A stretch of 64,000 nucleotides of DNA from JACRCT01 sp049841135 (GTDB lineage Bacteria; Myxococcota; Myxococcia; Myxococcales; UBA5297), in NCBI GenBank assembly GCA_049841135.1, contig JASGHK010000008.1, positions 124,001 through 188,000 on the forward strand, written 5' to 3'. The stretch's first letter is position 1. Each line of letters begins with the position of its first letter. This document shows positions 36,167-45,700 of the stretch, one piece after another. Both the position numbers and the translations under genes were made by a program. The notes below the pieces were generated by a model. It was not told the DNA's origin. It saw only the letters and a list, made by a program, of their open reading frames with translations, and did not search any database.

Positions 36167-36624
36167 TCTTCGACACCCAGACGACCCGAAAGAGGAAGCG
36201 CGCGAATCGCGTCCCTGTCTCCTTTGGACAGAGGGATCTTCTTCGCCCGAGCAGCGATAGCGGCCCAGTCGCCAGGTTGGGTTGGCGCGGCTCGTTCGTC
36301 CTTTGGCCGTGGTGGCAACTCGCGCACCGGGTCTTCTTCAAGTGCCGCTACCACGGAAGCACGGAAGACCATCGTGCGTCGGCCGATTCGTCTGGCTCGA
36401 CGGACCACTCCGTCCCGAATGAGCGCGAAGACGTGGGTGCGCCCGCAGCGGAGGAGTGTGGCCGCCTCATCGACGGTGACCACGAGTGGTTTCTCGACGG
36501 CATCGTTGGGCCGAGAGGCTTGGTCTTTAGTTGCTGAAGACTTCGCCTCGACCAGCGCCACGAGTCTCCGGGTCAAATGGACGAGTTCGACCAGCAACTC
36601 CCGTTCAGTCTCAAGAGTGGGCAT
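36163..36624 (-). CDS. excisionase-like HTH protein near attR
   Basis: 153 residues from ATG 36624. A coiled N-terminus (ELLVELVHLTRRLVALVEAK), then a winged-helix excisionase domain (VTVDEAATLLRCGRTHVFAL, then VRRARRIGRRTMVFRASVVAAL) and a basic C-terminus. It is the last gene before the right end; the remaining 190 bp up to the junction hold no gene. Its position makes it a candidate directionality factor, alongside the one at 29685-29948. Confidence 0.7.
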   Translation of the reverse strand: MPTLETERELLVELVHLTRRLVALVEAKSSATKDQASRPNDAVEKPLVVTVDEAATLLRCGRTHVFALIRDGVVRRARRIGRRTMVFRASVVAALEEDPVRELPPRPKDERAAPTQPGDWAAIAARAKKIPLSKGDRDAIRALPLSGRLGVED

Positions 36625-36806
36625 GCGCGAAGCCTAGCCCGACGCGCCAGGAGGCCTCAGGACGAACGTGCAGCGTGGCCCATCTGGGAGCCCAACCCAC
36701 TACCTGTGACGCGCAGGAAGGGCTGTTTTGGCGGTTTGGCGGGCCACGGCGGGCGGGCCTTCCTACACCGCGACCGAGAGGAGAAACGGTACCCCGGACA
36801 TATGTC

Positions 36807-36838
36807 CCGACTGGGTTGATGCTCGGGCCGCCTGGCTC
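36807..36838. other. attR junction of the comM-inserted element
   Basis: Host comM resumes at TTG ATG CTC GGG CCG CCT GGC TCT GGG AAG (from 36816), restoring LMLGPPGSGK. The preceding bases do not match comM. Aligned dinucleotides shared with attL at the 17,798-bp offset are TT (36816), CT (36822), GG (36825) and CC (36828). Confidence 0.7.
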
Positions 36839-37697
36839 TGGGAAGACGATGCTCGCCAAGCGCCTGCCCACCATCCTGCCGGGCATGAGCTTCGAGGAAG
36901 CGCTCGAGACGACGAAGGTCTACAGCGTCGTGGGCATGGTCGGCGACCGCTCGCTCATCTACGAGCGCCCCTTCCGCGCGCCGCACCACACCATCAGCGA
37001 CGCTGGCCTCATCGGCGGCGGCTCGGTGCCGCGGCCGGGCGAGGTCTCGCTCGCGCACAACGGCGTGCTCTTCCTGGACGAGCTGCCCGAGTTCAAGAAG
37101 AACGTCCTCGAGGTCCTGCGCCAGCCTCTGGAGGACGGCAAGGTCACCATCGCTCGCGCCGCGCAGACCATCACCTTCCCCTCGCGGATGATGCTGCTGG
37201 CGGCGATGAACCCCTGTCCCTGCGGCCACGCGGGCAGCGGCACGCACCCCTGCAACTGCAACCCCAAGGAGGTCCTGAGTTACCGCTCGCGGATCAGCGG
37301 GCCGCTGCTGGACCGGATCGACCTGCACGTCACCGTGCCGCCGGTGCGCTACCGCGACCTGACGCCGCAGCGCGAGGGCGAGACCTCCGCGGCGCTGCGC
37401 GAGCGAGTCCAGCAGGCGCGGGCGCTGCAGCTGACCCGCTTCCTGCGGACGCCGGGCACCCACTGCAACGCGCAGATGACGCCCCGGCAGATCCGCCGGT
37501 TCTGCGAAGTCGACGCCGAGGGCGCCTCGCTGCTGCAGAACGTGGTCGACCGGGTCGGCATGAGCGCGCGGGCCTACGACCGCATCCTCAAGGTCGCCAG
37601 GACGATCGCCGACCTCGACGGCTCCGAGGCCATCCGCTCGAGCCACGTCAGCGAGGCCATCAGCTACCGGACGCTCGACAGGAAGCTTCCGGCTTGA
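36816..37697 (+). pseudogene. comM: comM, 3' fragment
   Basis: About 293 residues beginning at the Walker A motif (GPPGSGKTMLAKRLPTILPG). They continue through the ComM-specific RPFRAPHHTISDAGLIGGG, Walker B (GVLFLDELPEF), the MNPCPCGHAG motif and the C-terminal lid (SYRTLDRKLPA). With the 5' part the restored protein is about 511 residues, the normal ComM length. An ATG at 36819 opens the frame just at the P-loop but lacks a visible ribosome site, so this half is probably not translated well. Confidence 0.92.
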
Positions 37698-37795
37698 AGG
37701 GCGCCGCCGGCGCGCCTCCGGAGGATGGGCCTCCGGGGCGCGGGCGGGCGGCGGTTCACACGACGAGCCCTGGGCAAGGGCGGGAGGGGAGAGGC

Positions 37796-38843
<1,048 letters not shown>

Positions 38844-38923
38844 CCAGCGGGACGGACGTGTCGGCGGGCTCGCCGCCAAGGGAACATGGGTGGCTGGGTG
38901 AGGTGGGGTGGCGAGTGACGAGC

Positions 38924-38956
38924 GAGGGCCCGGAGCCATTCCGGTTCCGGGCCCTC
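38924..38956 (+). terminator. hairpin terminator after the second recA
   Basis: GAGGGCCCGG (38924-38933) pairs perfectly with CCGGGCCCTC (38947-38956) across a 13-nt loop, 80 bp after the recA stop. There is almost no T-tract, so termination may need help. Confidence 0.6.
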
Positions 38957-39014
38957 TTGGTCGGGGCAGGTCAACCGCGCGCTGCGAGAGCGGCGCAACC
39001 GAGGAGGGGACGCA

Positions 39015-39476
39015 ATGTCGATGGCAAGGGCGATGGGGCGGGAGCGCGAAGCGCGCCGGTGGACCGGAGCCACGATCATCCCGGCGGTGCACGGGGCCGC
39101 GCGCTGGGCGATGGGCGAGCATGCTGCGGTCCGCGAATACCTCGAGGCGCAGGAGAGCGCTCACGGCCAACCTGGCGAGGTGCCTGAGAGCGAGATCGGC
39201 CGGCTGGCCGCGCGGCTCTACGAGAGCGGTGCGACGCGCGAGGAGCGCAAGGAGCTGCTCGCGTTCCTCGCCCACCACGGCACGGCCCGGGCGACCAGCG
39301 AGCTGCAGCGCTTCGTCGAGCGCTGCGAGCCCGGGCTCTTGCGCTTCGCGGAGCTGGCCTACGAGGAGGCGCTCGGCCGGGCCCAGCCCGCAGCGCGAAC
39401 GCTGGGCCGCCAGGAGCCCTGCCCGTGCGGCAGCGGCAGCAAGTTCAAGGACTGCTGCGCGCGGGGGCTCTCATGA
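39015..39476 (+). CDS. SEC-C motif protein
   Basis: 153 residues from ATG 39015 after GGAGGGG. The helical body (REYLEAQESAHGQPGEVPE, EERKELLAFLAHHGTARA) ends in a SEC-C zinc motif, EPCPCGSGSKFKDCCA, the same short domain found at the end of SecA and in many small proteins. Role unknown. It overlaps the next gene by ATGA. Confidence 0.75.
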   Translation: MSMARAMGREREARRWTGATIIPAVHGAARWAMGEHAAVREYLEAQESAHGQPGEVPESEIGRLAARLYESGATREERKELLAFLAHHGTARATSELQRFVERCEPGLLRFAELAYEEALGRAQPAARTLGRQEPCPCGSGSKFKDCCARGLS

Positions 39477-39790
39477 GGACCGCCCTCGTCGCCCTGCTCG
39501 CGGGAGCACTGCTCCTCGGGACTGGCTGCTTCATGCGCCCCTGGGCCATCGAAGAGAGCGACCGGATCGACCGGCTGCTGGAGCACGAGGTGGACGACGC
39601 CGACGGCGAGGCGTTCGCCGGCGTCTCCACGCCGCGGTGCCTAAGCCCCACCGCGGTCGCGGAGGTCGAGCACCGCTCGAGCACTGCCCAGACCAAGAAG
39701 GCGAAGAAGGGCAACTCGAAGGGCTCGAAGGACATCGTCTCCTTCTCTTCCCTCACGCCCGGCTCGAGCAAGAGCGGGAAGAAGCGCTAA
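39473..39790 (+). CDS. lipoprotein, unknown
   Basis: 105 residues from ATG 39473. Signal MRTALVALLAGALLLGTGC has a good lipobox (GTGC). The mature part is short and ends in a basic Ser/Lys-rich tail (KKAKKGNSKGSKD, GSSKSGKKR). Translationally coupled to the SEC-C gene. Confidence 0.6.
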   Translation: MRTALVALLAGALLLGTGCFMRPWAIEESDRIDRLLEHEVDDADGEAFAGVSTPRCLSPTAVAEVEHRSSTAQTKKAKKGNSKGSKDIVSFSSLTPGSSKSGKKR

Positions 39791-39817
39791 GGCTCCTGCC
39801 GGCACTCGAGGGCTCGC

Positions 39818-40462
39818 CTAGAGGAAGCTCTCGGGGACGTAGACGATGTCCCCGGGCTGCATGAAGAAGTTCTTCTCCCGGCCCTCGCCGATCGACTCCA
39901 CCGGCACCTTCACCTTGCGCTCGTCGCTCTGGAGCGTCTTCTCGTCGACCACGACCCGCGTGACGATCACCGAGTCCTTGGCAGCCATCTTGGTGAAGCC
40001 GTTGGCGAGCGTGACGGCCTGGATGATGGTCATCTGCGGCTCGAAGGCGAAGGTCCCCGGCTTCTGCACCTCGCCGAAGACGAACACCTTCTGCGAGTTG
40101 TACTCCTTGAGGAAGACGGTGACCTGTGGGCGCTTGAGGTAGCCGTTCTTGAGGCAGCTGGTGAGCAAGTCCACGAGCGCACTGGAGGATAGCCCCGAAA
40201 CCTTGATGCGGCCGCAGAACGGGTAGTCGATGGTCCCCTCGGTCGCCACCCGGAACGCGCCCGACAGGTCGGGCTCCTGGTAGACCCGGACCTCGAGCAC
40301 GTCGCCGACCCCCAGCGCCGAGTTGGCCACCGGCTGGCTGCGAGCCATCTGGTCGCGGGTCGAGTAGCTCGGGACTTCCCGGCCAGGCGTCTTGCAGGCT
40401 GGCGCGACCAGCACCACGAGCGAGGCGACGGCGAGCAGGAGTGCGGAGCGCGAGACGAGCAT
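39818..40462 (-). CDS. short OPX (Wza-type) polysaccharide export lipoprotein
   Basis: 214 residues from ATG 40462 (MLVSRSALLLAVASLVVLVAPAC), with Cys after VAPA as the lipidation site. The polysaccharide-export domain is clear: LGVGDVLEVRVYQEPDLSG, YPFCGRIKVSGLSS, followed by an SLBB domain (VFVFGEVQKPGTFAFEPQM, QAVTLANGFTKMA) and FMQPGDIVYVPESF. It lacks the C-terminal membrane-spanning helix of E. coli Wza, as do the short myxobacterial OPX proteins that work with a separate beta-barrel. That partner is the next gene. Confidence 0.85.
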   Translation of the reverse strand: MLVSRSALLLAVASLVVLVAPACKTPGREVPSYSTRDQMARSQPVANSALGVGDVLEVRVYQEPDLSGAFRVATEGTIDYPFCGRIKVSGLSSSALVDLLTSCLKNGYLKRPQVTVFLKEYNSQKVFVFGEVQKPGTFAFEPQMTIIQAVTLANGFTKMAAKDSVIVTRVVVDEKTLQSDERKVKVPVESIGEGREKNFFMQPGDIVYVPESFL

Positions 40463-40532
40463 CGAACTCACAAACGCGGGCAGGAGCGCGGGGATTCCCG
40501 CGTGCGCGCCCAGCAAACGTTCGGCGGAAGGC

Positions 40533-41780
40533 TCAGTAGATGAACTGGAGCTTCAGGAAGCCTTCGTGCCGCCAGAACTGGTTGTTGGAGGCATAGACCG
40601 AGAGCCCGGTCATGTAGGTCAGGCGGTAGCCGCCGCCGACCGTGACCCAGGGCTTGATCTCGTAGTCGAGGCCGAGGTCGAAGGCGATGTTGTGCTGGTC
40701 CTTGCCCGTCGCCCCAGCGCCGCGGAAGTTCAGGTAGTCGTAGGAGAGAGCGCCGTGGATGGTGAGCTTGCCGCCCAGGAGAATCCGCCCGTCCAGGTAG
40801 ACGCGATCGTCGCCGAAGCTGTTGTAGGTGGAGCCACCCGTGGGCTCGAAGGTGCGCACGTAGCCCAGACGGAGCGAACCCGTCTCGGAGAGGAGGTAGC
40901 CGACCTCGGCCTGGCCGATGACGCTGGAGTAGGTGTTCAAGGAGAAGTCCTGCCCCCAGCCGGCGCGCAGCATCACTTCCCAGTGCGTGGTGAGCAGACC
41001 GGCGACGCCGATGGTCGCCTTGAGGGACAGCATGTCCTTGCTGCGGACCCCACCCACCGAGTTCATGTACTGCCGAGCATTGAAGGCGGTGTCGAGGATG
41101 AGGGCGGTCTTGGGCAGGAACTTCCAGCGGCCGTTCAGGTTGGCCGTGTGGTTCATGTAGTCGAACGCCGAGACCTGGTCGGGGTTGCACTCCGGCGTGA
41201 CCGGACCAGTTCCGCAGACCGAAATCTTTGAGTACGGCGAGAAGACCTCGACTCCGAACTTGTACCCTGGCTCGATGGTGATGGAGCCGTTGTAGGGGCG
41301 GATGGAGAGCTTGAGGCGGGCTTCGTTGAAGAGCGAGAGGGTGCCGTAGCGAAGGCTGGGCGAGCTGGTGTTGCGGTCGGAGCGAACGACGTGATCGCCG
41401 ACGTCCAGCGCGATCTGTCCGTCGCGGTTGATGGCGAGGTCCAGGTCGGAGTCGATGGCCCAGTGCGACGCGGCAAGCGTGCCCTTGTTCATCAAGCCGG
41501 AGTACTGGACCCAGTCGAAGTTGCCGAGCCAGTTGAAGGCCACCATCGACGACGGCACTTCGAACTTGAAGCCGGGACGAATGTGGAAGAGGAGGTCACC
41601 GGGGATCTGCCCCGAGTCGACCACGGAGACCGCCGAGTCGAACCACGGCTCGAGCTCGATGTAGGGGTGGAGCCGAGCGCTGCCGAACTTGAGCCCCGGT
41701 CCTTCGGCGACTGCTGGCGTCGCAAGCAGAGTAGCCAGCGCAAGGATCGCCAAGCTGGCAGCGCGTGGTCTGCTCTGCAT
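40533..41780 (-). CDS. outer-membrane beta-barrel partner of the OPX protein (WzpX-like)
   Basis: 415 residues from ATG 41780 with a signal peptide ending TPAVA. The mature protein is a run of amphipathic beta strands (IRPGFKFEVPSSMVAFNWLG, LSLKATIGVAGLLTTHWEV, YLLSETGSLRLGYVRTFEP) ending in the aromatic terminal strand GFLKLQFIY, required for barrel insertion. It is 70 bp upstream of the short OPX gene on the same strand. This arrangement matches the composite OPX/beta-barrel translocons described in Myxococcus (WzaX/WzpX type), so it probably forms the outer-membrane channel for a secreted polysaccharide. Confidence 0.75.
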   Translation of the reverse strand: MQSRPRAASLAILALATLLATPAVAEGPGLKFGSARLHPYIELEPWFDSAVSVVDSGQIPGDLLFHIRPGFKFEVPSSMVAFNWLGNFDWVQYSGLMNKGTLAASHWAIDSDLDLAINRDGQIALDVGDHVVRSDRNTSSPSLRYGTLSLFNEARLKLSIRPYNGSITIEPGYKFGVEVFSPYSKISVCGTGPVTPECNPDQVSAFDYMNHTANLNGRWKFLPKTALILDTAFNARQYMNSVGGVRSKDMLSLKATIGVAGLLTTHWEVMLRAGWGQDFSLNTYSSVIGQAEVGYLLSETGSLRLGYVRTFEPTGGSTYNSFGDDRVYLDGRILLGGKLTIHGALSYDYLNFRGAGATGKDQHNIAFDLGLDYEIKPWVTVGGGYRLTYMTGLSVYASNNQFWRHEGFLKLQFIY

Positions 41781-41943
41781 CCGTAGTTGCGGCCTCAATC
41801 CTGGCTCCAAATCGGCAATGCGGCCCGCCCTAGCGGTGGCCCGGCAGCCACCGGACTTCCTCGACTTTTCTGCATCCCGCCCGGACCCTCGATCGAGGGC
41901 TTTCGCTGAAGCGCTGACTACTTAGCCCAACGCCGTCTCCTGA

Positions 41944-42501
41944 TCAACTGGTGGGACTGGCGGGTGGAGGGCGGTTCACCGGCGGCGGCGGCGGTGGCGT
42001 GACCGTTGGGTCGACCTGGGGCAGGTCGGGAGGCACCTCGACGATGACCTCCGTGTCCCCAGTCTCGAAAGCGAGCATGCCCACGCACTGCTCCGCCTCA
42101 GCCTTCAGCTGCTCGATCTTGGCGCGGGCGATGGTGACCTTGGTGTACTCGTGCTCGGCGGTCTGGGACTCCTTCTTGGCGACCGCCTCCTGCAGCGAGA
42201 TGTCCGCCTGCTCGCTGATGCGCAGCAGGCCCTTGATGTTGGTCAGCTTCTCGTTGACGCAGTTGAGCTTGACGACGTCCTTGCTCGCGCGTGCTTCCTC
42301 GAGCTTGCCGAGGACGACCTTCAGCCCCGCACGCATCTGCGTGAGGAACTCGGTCGACTTCTGCAGCTTCTCGGGGTCCGGGACGTTCTCGGCCTTCGCC
42401 TGTGTCTGGTCGGAGGTTGCAGGAGGCTCCGCGGCAACCGCGGTCCCCATCACCAGCCCCCCGGCCAGAACCCCAGCGACGATCGACAGCCGCTTTCTCA
42501 T
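41944..42501 (-). CDS. exported coiled-coil protein, unknown
   Basis: 185 residues from ATG 42501. Signal peptide MRKRLSIVAGVLAGGLVMGTAVAA, then a helical domain (STEFLTQMRAGLKVVLGKL, GLLRISEQADISLQEAVAK) with two Cys, and a proline-rich tail (TVTPPPPPPVNRPPPASP). Probably periplasmic. It has its own strong promoter. Function unknown. Confidence 0.6.
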   Translation of the reverse strand: MRKRLSIVAGVLAGGLVMGTAVAAEPPATSDQTQAKAENVPDPEKLQKSTEFLTQMRAGLKVVLGKLEEARASKDVVKLNCVNEKLTNIKGLLRISEQADISLQEAVAKKESQTAEHEYTKVTIARAKIEQLKAEAEQCVGMLAFETGDTEVIVEVPPDLPQVDPTVTPPPPPPVNRPPPASPTS

Positions 42502-42552
42502 CGTGTCGCCTCTGTGAAACCAACGGGTTCAGCCCGATTCAAAAAGTGGGGA

Positions 42553-42582
42553 ATTATACGGACTTGGCTGAACCAGTGTCAA
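42553..42582 (-). promoter_or_regulatory. near-consensus sigma-70 promoter
   Basis: On the minus strand TTGACA (42582-42577) is followed after 18 bp by TATAAT (42558-42553), about 50 bp before the ATG at 42501. Both hexamers are perfect, so the exported coiled-coil gene should be strongly and constitutively expressed. Confidence 0.8.
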
Positions 42583-42706
42583 TGAAGTGTCGGGCTCGAC
42601 TTCGCTCCGGTTGCAGCAGCTCTCCTGTTGGGTGTCCACCCGCGTTCCGGGCATTCACGAAGGCTGCAACACCTCGTACCCACATCCGTTTTCACACAAG
42701 ACGCCG

Positions 42707-45700
42707 TCAGCGGGAGGCAGAGCCCGCAGACGCGGATTGGACGACCACCTCGTTGCTCGAGCCCGAACTCCCTTCGTTGTCGCCGTCGGTTGGAGTGATG
42801 ACGCAGCGCCAGATGTCGCCGGCCTTCACGAGCCGTCCCGGAACCTCGGCCGAAGAGGCCGCGAACGACTGATCGACGCCGTTCTTCTGCCAGACGAAGC
42901 GATAGCTCACCCTGTCGCCATCGGGGTCGACGGAGGCCGTGGCGATGGTGCAGCTGAGCGCTCCCCCAGCAGTTGGCGCCTCCGGCGAGAGGCGTACGAC
43001 GGGCGCGGTCGGAGGGCTGTTGCGATACCTGGCCTCGCCTCTGGCCACCGGCCCCTTCGCGGTCCCGTCGCTGGCGGACACTTCGCACTGGTACGAGTGG
43101 CCCTTCTTCGTCGCCGCTGCCGGCAACTTCCAGGGCTCGGCGGCGTCGGCTGCCACGGGCTTCCCCCCAGACTTCCAGACGAAGGTGTAGCTGACGCGGT
43201 CGCCGTCGGGGTCCTCCGCAGGCTGGGCGAGCCGGCAGAAGAGGTCCTGCCCGGCCTGCGGCTCCTCCGGCTCGACGACGGCCTTGGCCGCGCCCGGAGC
43301 CGAATTGACGACGGTCACCTTGGCCTCGGTTGGCGCGCTCGACAGCTCACCATCGGAGGCGACCGCGGTGCAGCTCCAGGTCTCGCCGTGGAGCGCGACC
43401 CCCGCGGGGATCTTGGTCTGGTCGGCGGAGACCGGGACCGGCTCGCCGTCTCGCATCCAGGTCAACGCCACTCGTGGCGTCTCCTGGTCCGGGTCTTTCG
43501 CCGCGACCTTCACGACGCAGGAGAGCTCGTCCTTGACCGTTGGCTTCTCCGGCACCAGCGCAATCTGCGGAGCGACCGGCGCGCTGTCCTTGACCTTGGC
43601 GGTGGCTGCGGCACTGCCGCCCTCCACCTCCCCGTCAAAGGGCGTCACCACCAGCTTGAGCACCTCGCCGCGGCGAAGGGTCCCGGGCTTGAGCGAGGAA
43701 GCCTCGGCCGGAAGCTCGACGCGCACCCCGTCCTTGAACCACGCATAGCGGTACCTGATGGCGTCGCCGTCGCGGTCGGTGGACGGCTGCTCCACCTTGG
43801 CCTTGGCGCCCACTTCGGCGGACGGCTCCGAGGGTTCGATGGAGACCACCGGCGCCGTGGGCGGTGTGTTGACTGCGACCAGCCGCGCCTTTCCGGAAGG
43901 ACCGTTCTCCTGGCCGTCCGACGGAGTCACCTCGACCGTCCACACCTCGTGCTTCTTCACCCTGCCCGCGGGGATGGAAGCCGCGTCCTTGGGCAGGCCT
44001 GCGGGCTTGCCGTCCACGGCCCAGGCATAGGCCAGCGACACCGCGTCGCCGTCGAGGTCGGTCGACGGCCGGTCGATCTTCACGTCCACGGCCTCGCCCG
44101 ACGGAGGCGCCGCGGTGGAGAAGGAGACCGCGGGCGCCGTCGGACGGGTGTTCTTGACGGTCACGCTCGCGTTGGCGGGCGGCGAGTCCGCCTCTCCATC
44201 GCTGGCGATGACCTCGAGCTGGTACACCTCGCCCTTCTTCAGCCCGCGCACCTCGCGCCCGTCGGCGACGGCGTCGACCTTCTTCCCCGCCTTCTCGAAC
44301 GTGAAGCGGTAGGCCAGCTTGTCGCCGTCGGCGTCGGTCGCGGGCTTGTCCACCGCGCCGAGGATGGCGTCCTGTGTCCCCGGCTCGGCGGGCAGGACGA
44401 CGACGTGGGGCGCTTCCGGGGCGGTGTTCTGCACCGTGGCCTTCGCCGTCGCCACCGGCCCCTGCAGCTCGCCGTCGTCGGCGCGGACCTCGACGCTCAC
44501 CACTTGCTTCTTGCGCGCGGTGCGCGCCGGGACGATATCCACCGACGCGTCGAACGTCAGGGGCGTGCCGTCCACGAAGAAGCGGTACTGGTACTTGAGC
44601 TTGTCGCCGTCGGGGTCGCTCGCCGGCTTCTTGACCACGGCCTTGATCGCGTCGCCCACCTTGGGCTCGGCGGGCGTGAGCGCGACCTCGAGCGCACCGG
44701 GGGCGCTGTCGGCGATCACCGCCTCGATCGATGCCGGGGTTCCGTCGGCCTCGCCGTCGTTGGGCGTCGCCGTCACCTTCCAGCGCTCGCCCTTGCCGAC
44801 CGTGCCCGCCGGCAAGTCGGGGGTCGTGAGCGCGCTCTGGACCTGGCCGTTCTTCGACCAGGTCCACCGGTAGGCGATGGGGTCGCCGTCGGGGTCCACG
44901 GAGGGCGCGGAGAGCTTCACCTTCACGGCCTCGGCACGCCGGAGAGGCGTGGTCTCGAAGGCGATGGCCGGAGGGGTCGGAGGGGTGTTCTTCACGGTGA
45001 CCGTGGCCTTGGCCGCAGGCGCCTCGGCCTCGCCGTCGGAGGCGACCACCGAGAGCTCGTAGACCTCACCCTTCTTCAGCCCTCGGACCTCGCGGCCCTC
45101 GGCGAGCGCGGTCTCCACCTTCTTGCCCGCCTTCGAGAAGGAGAACCGGTAGCTCAGCTTGTCGCCATCGGCGTCGGCGGCGGGGCTGTCGATGCCTCCG
45201 AGGATGGCGTCGACGTTCCGCGGCTCCCGCGGCAGCACCAGCGCCTTGGGCGGCTCCGGCGCGGTGTTGAGCACGGTCACCCTCGCCGTCGCCACGGGGC
45301 CCTGCAGCTCGCCGTCGTCCGCCCGAACCTCGACGGTCACGACCTGCTTCTTCTTGGCGGTGCGCGCCGGGATGGAATCGATCGCGTCGTGGAACGGCAG
45401 CGGCGTCCCGTCCACCAGGAACCGGTACTGGTACCTGAGCTTGTCGCCATCGACGTCCGACGCCGGCTTGGAGATGACTGCCTTGATCGCGTCCCCCACC
45501 CTGGGCTCGGCTGGCGAGAGCGCGACTTCGAGCGAGCTCGGCACGCTGTCGCTGGCCATGGCCTCGATGGACGCGGCGGTGCCGTCCTCCACCCCGTCGT
45601 TGGGGGTGGCGGTGACGCGCCACACCTCGCCCTTGCGTACCGTCCCGGCGGGCAGCTCGGGCGCGGTGAGCCCAGCCTGTGCTTGCCCGTTCTTGGACCA

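Larger units (their letters stand above)
19024..36823. mobile_element. 17.8-kb integrative element in comM
   Basis: The sequence between the two comM halves is 17,798 bp and reconstitutes an intact comM frame if removed. It carries a terminal large serine recombinase, a primase-helicase, several regulators, a small resolvase, an Abi_2 gene, two excisionase-like proteins and small phage-like or exported proteins. Coupled ATGA/GTGA gene overlaps are common. No large terminase, portal, major capsid, relaxase or type IV secretion gene was found. It is best described as an integrative element, either phage-satellite-like or a degenerate prophage. Confidence 0.85.

Noticed and set aside
19024..36823. 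A complete prophage
   Set aside because: No large terminase, portal, protease, capsid, tape-measure or lysis gene can be recognised, and 17.8 kb is short for a tailed phage.
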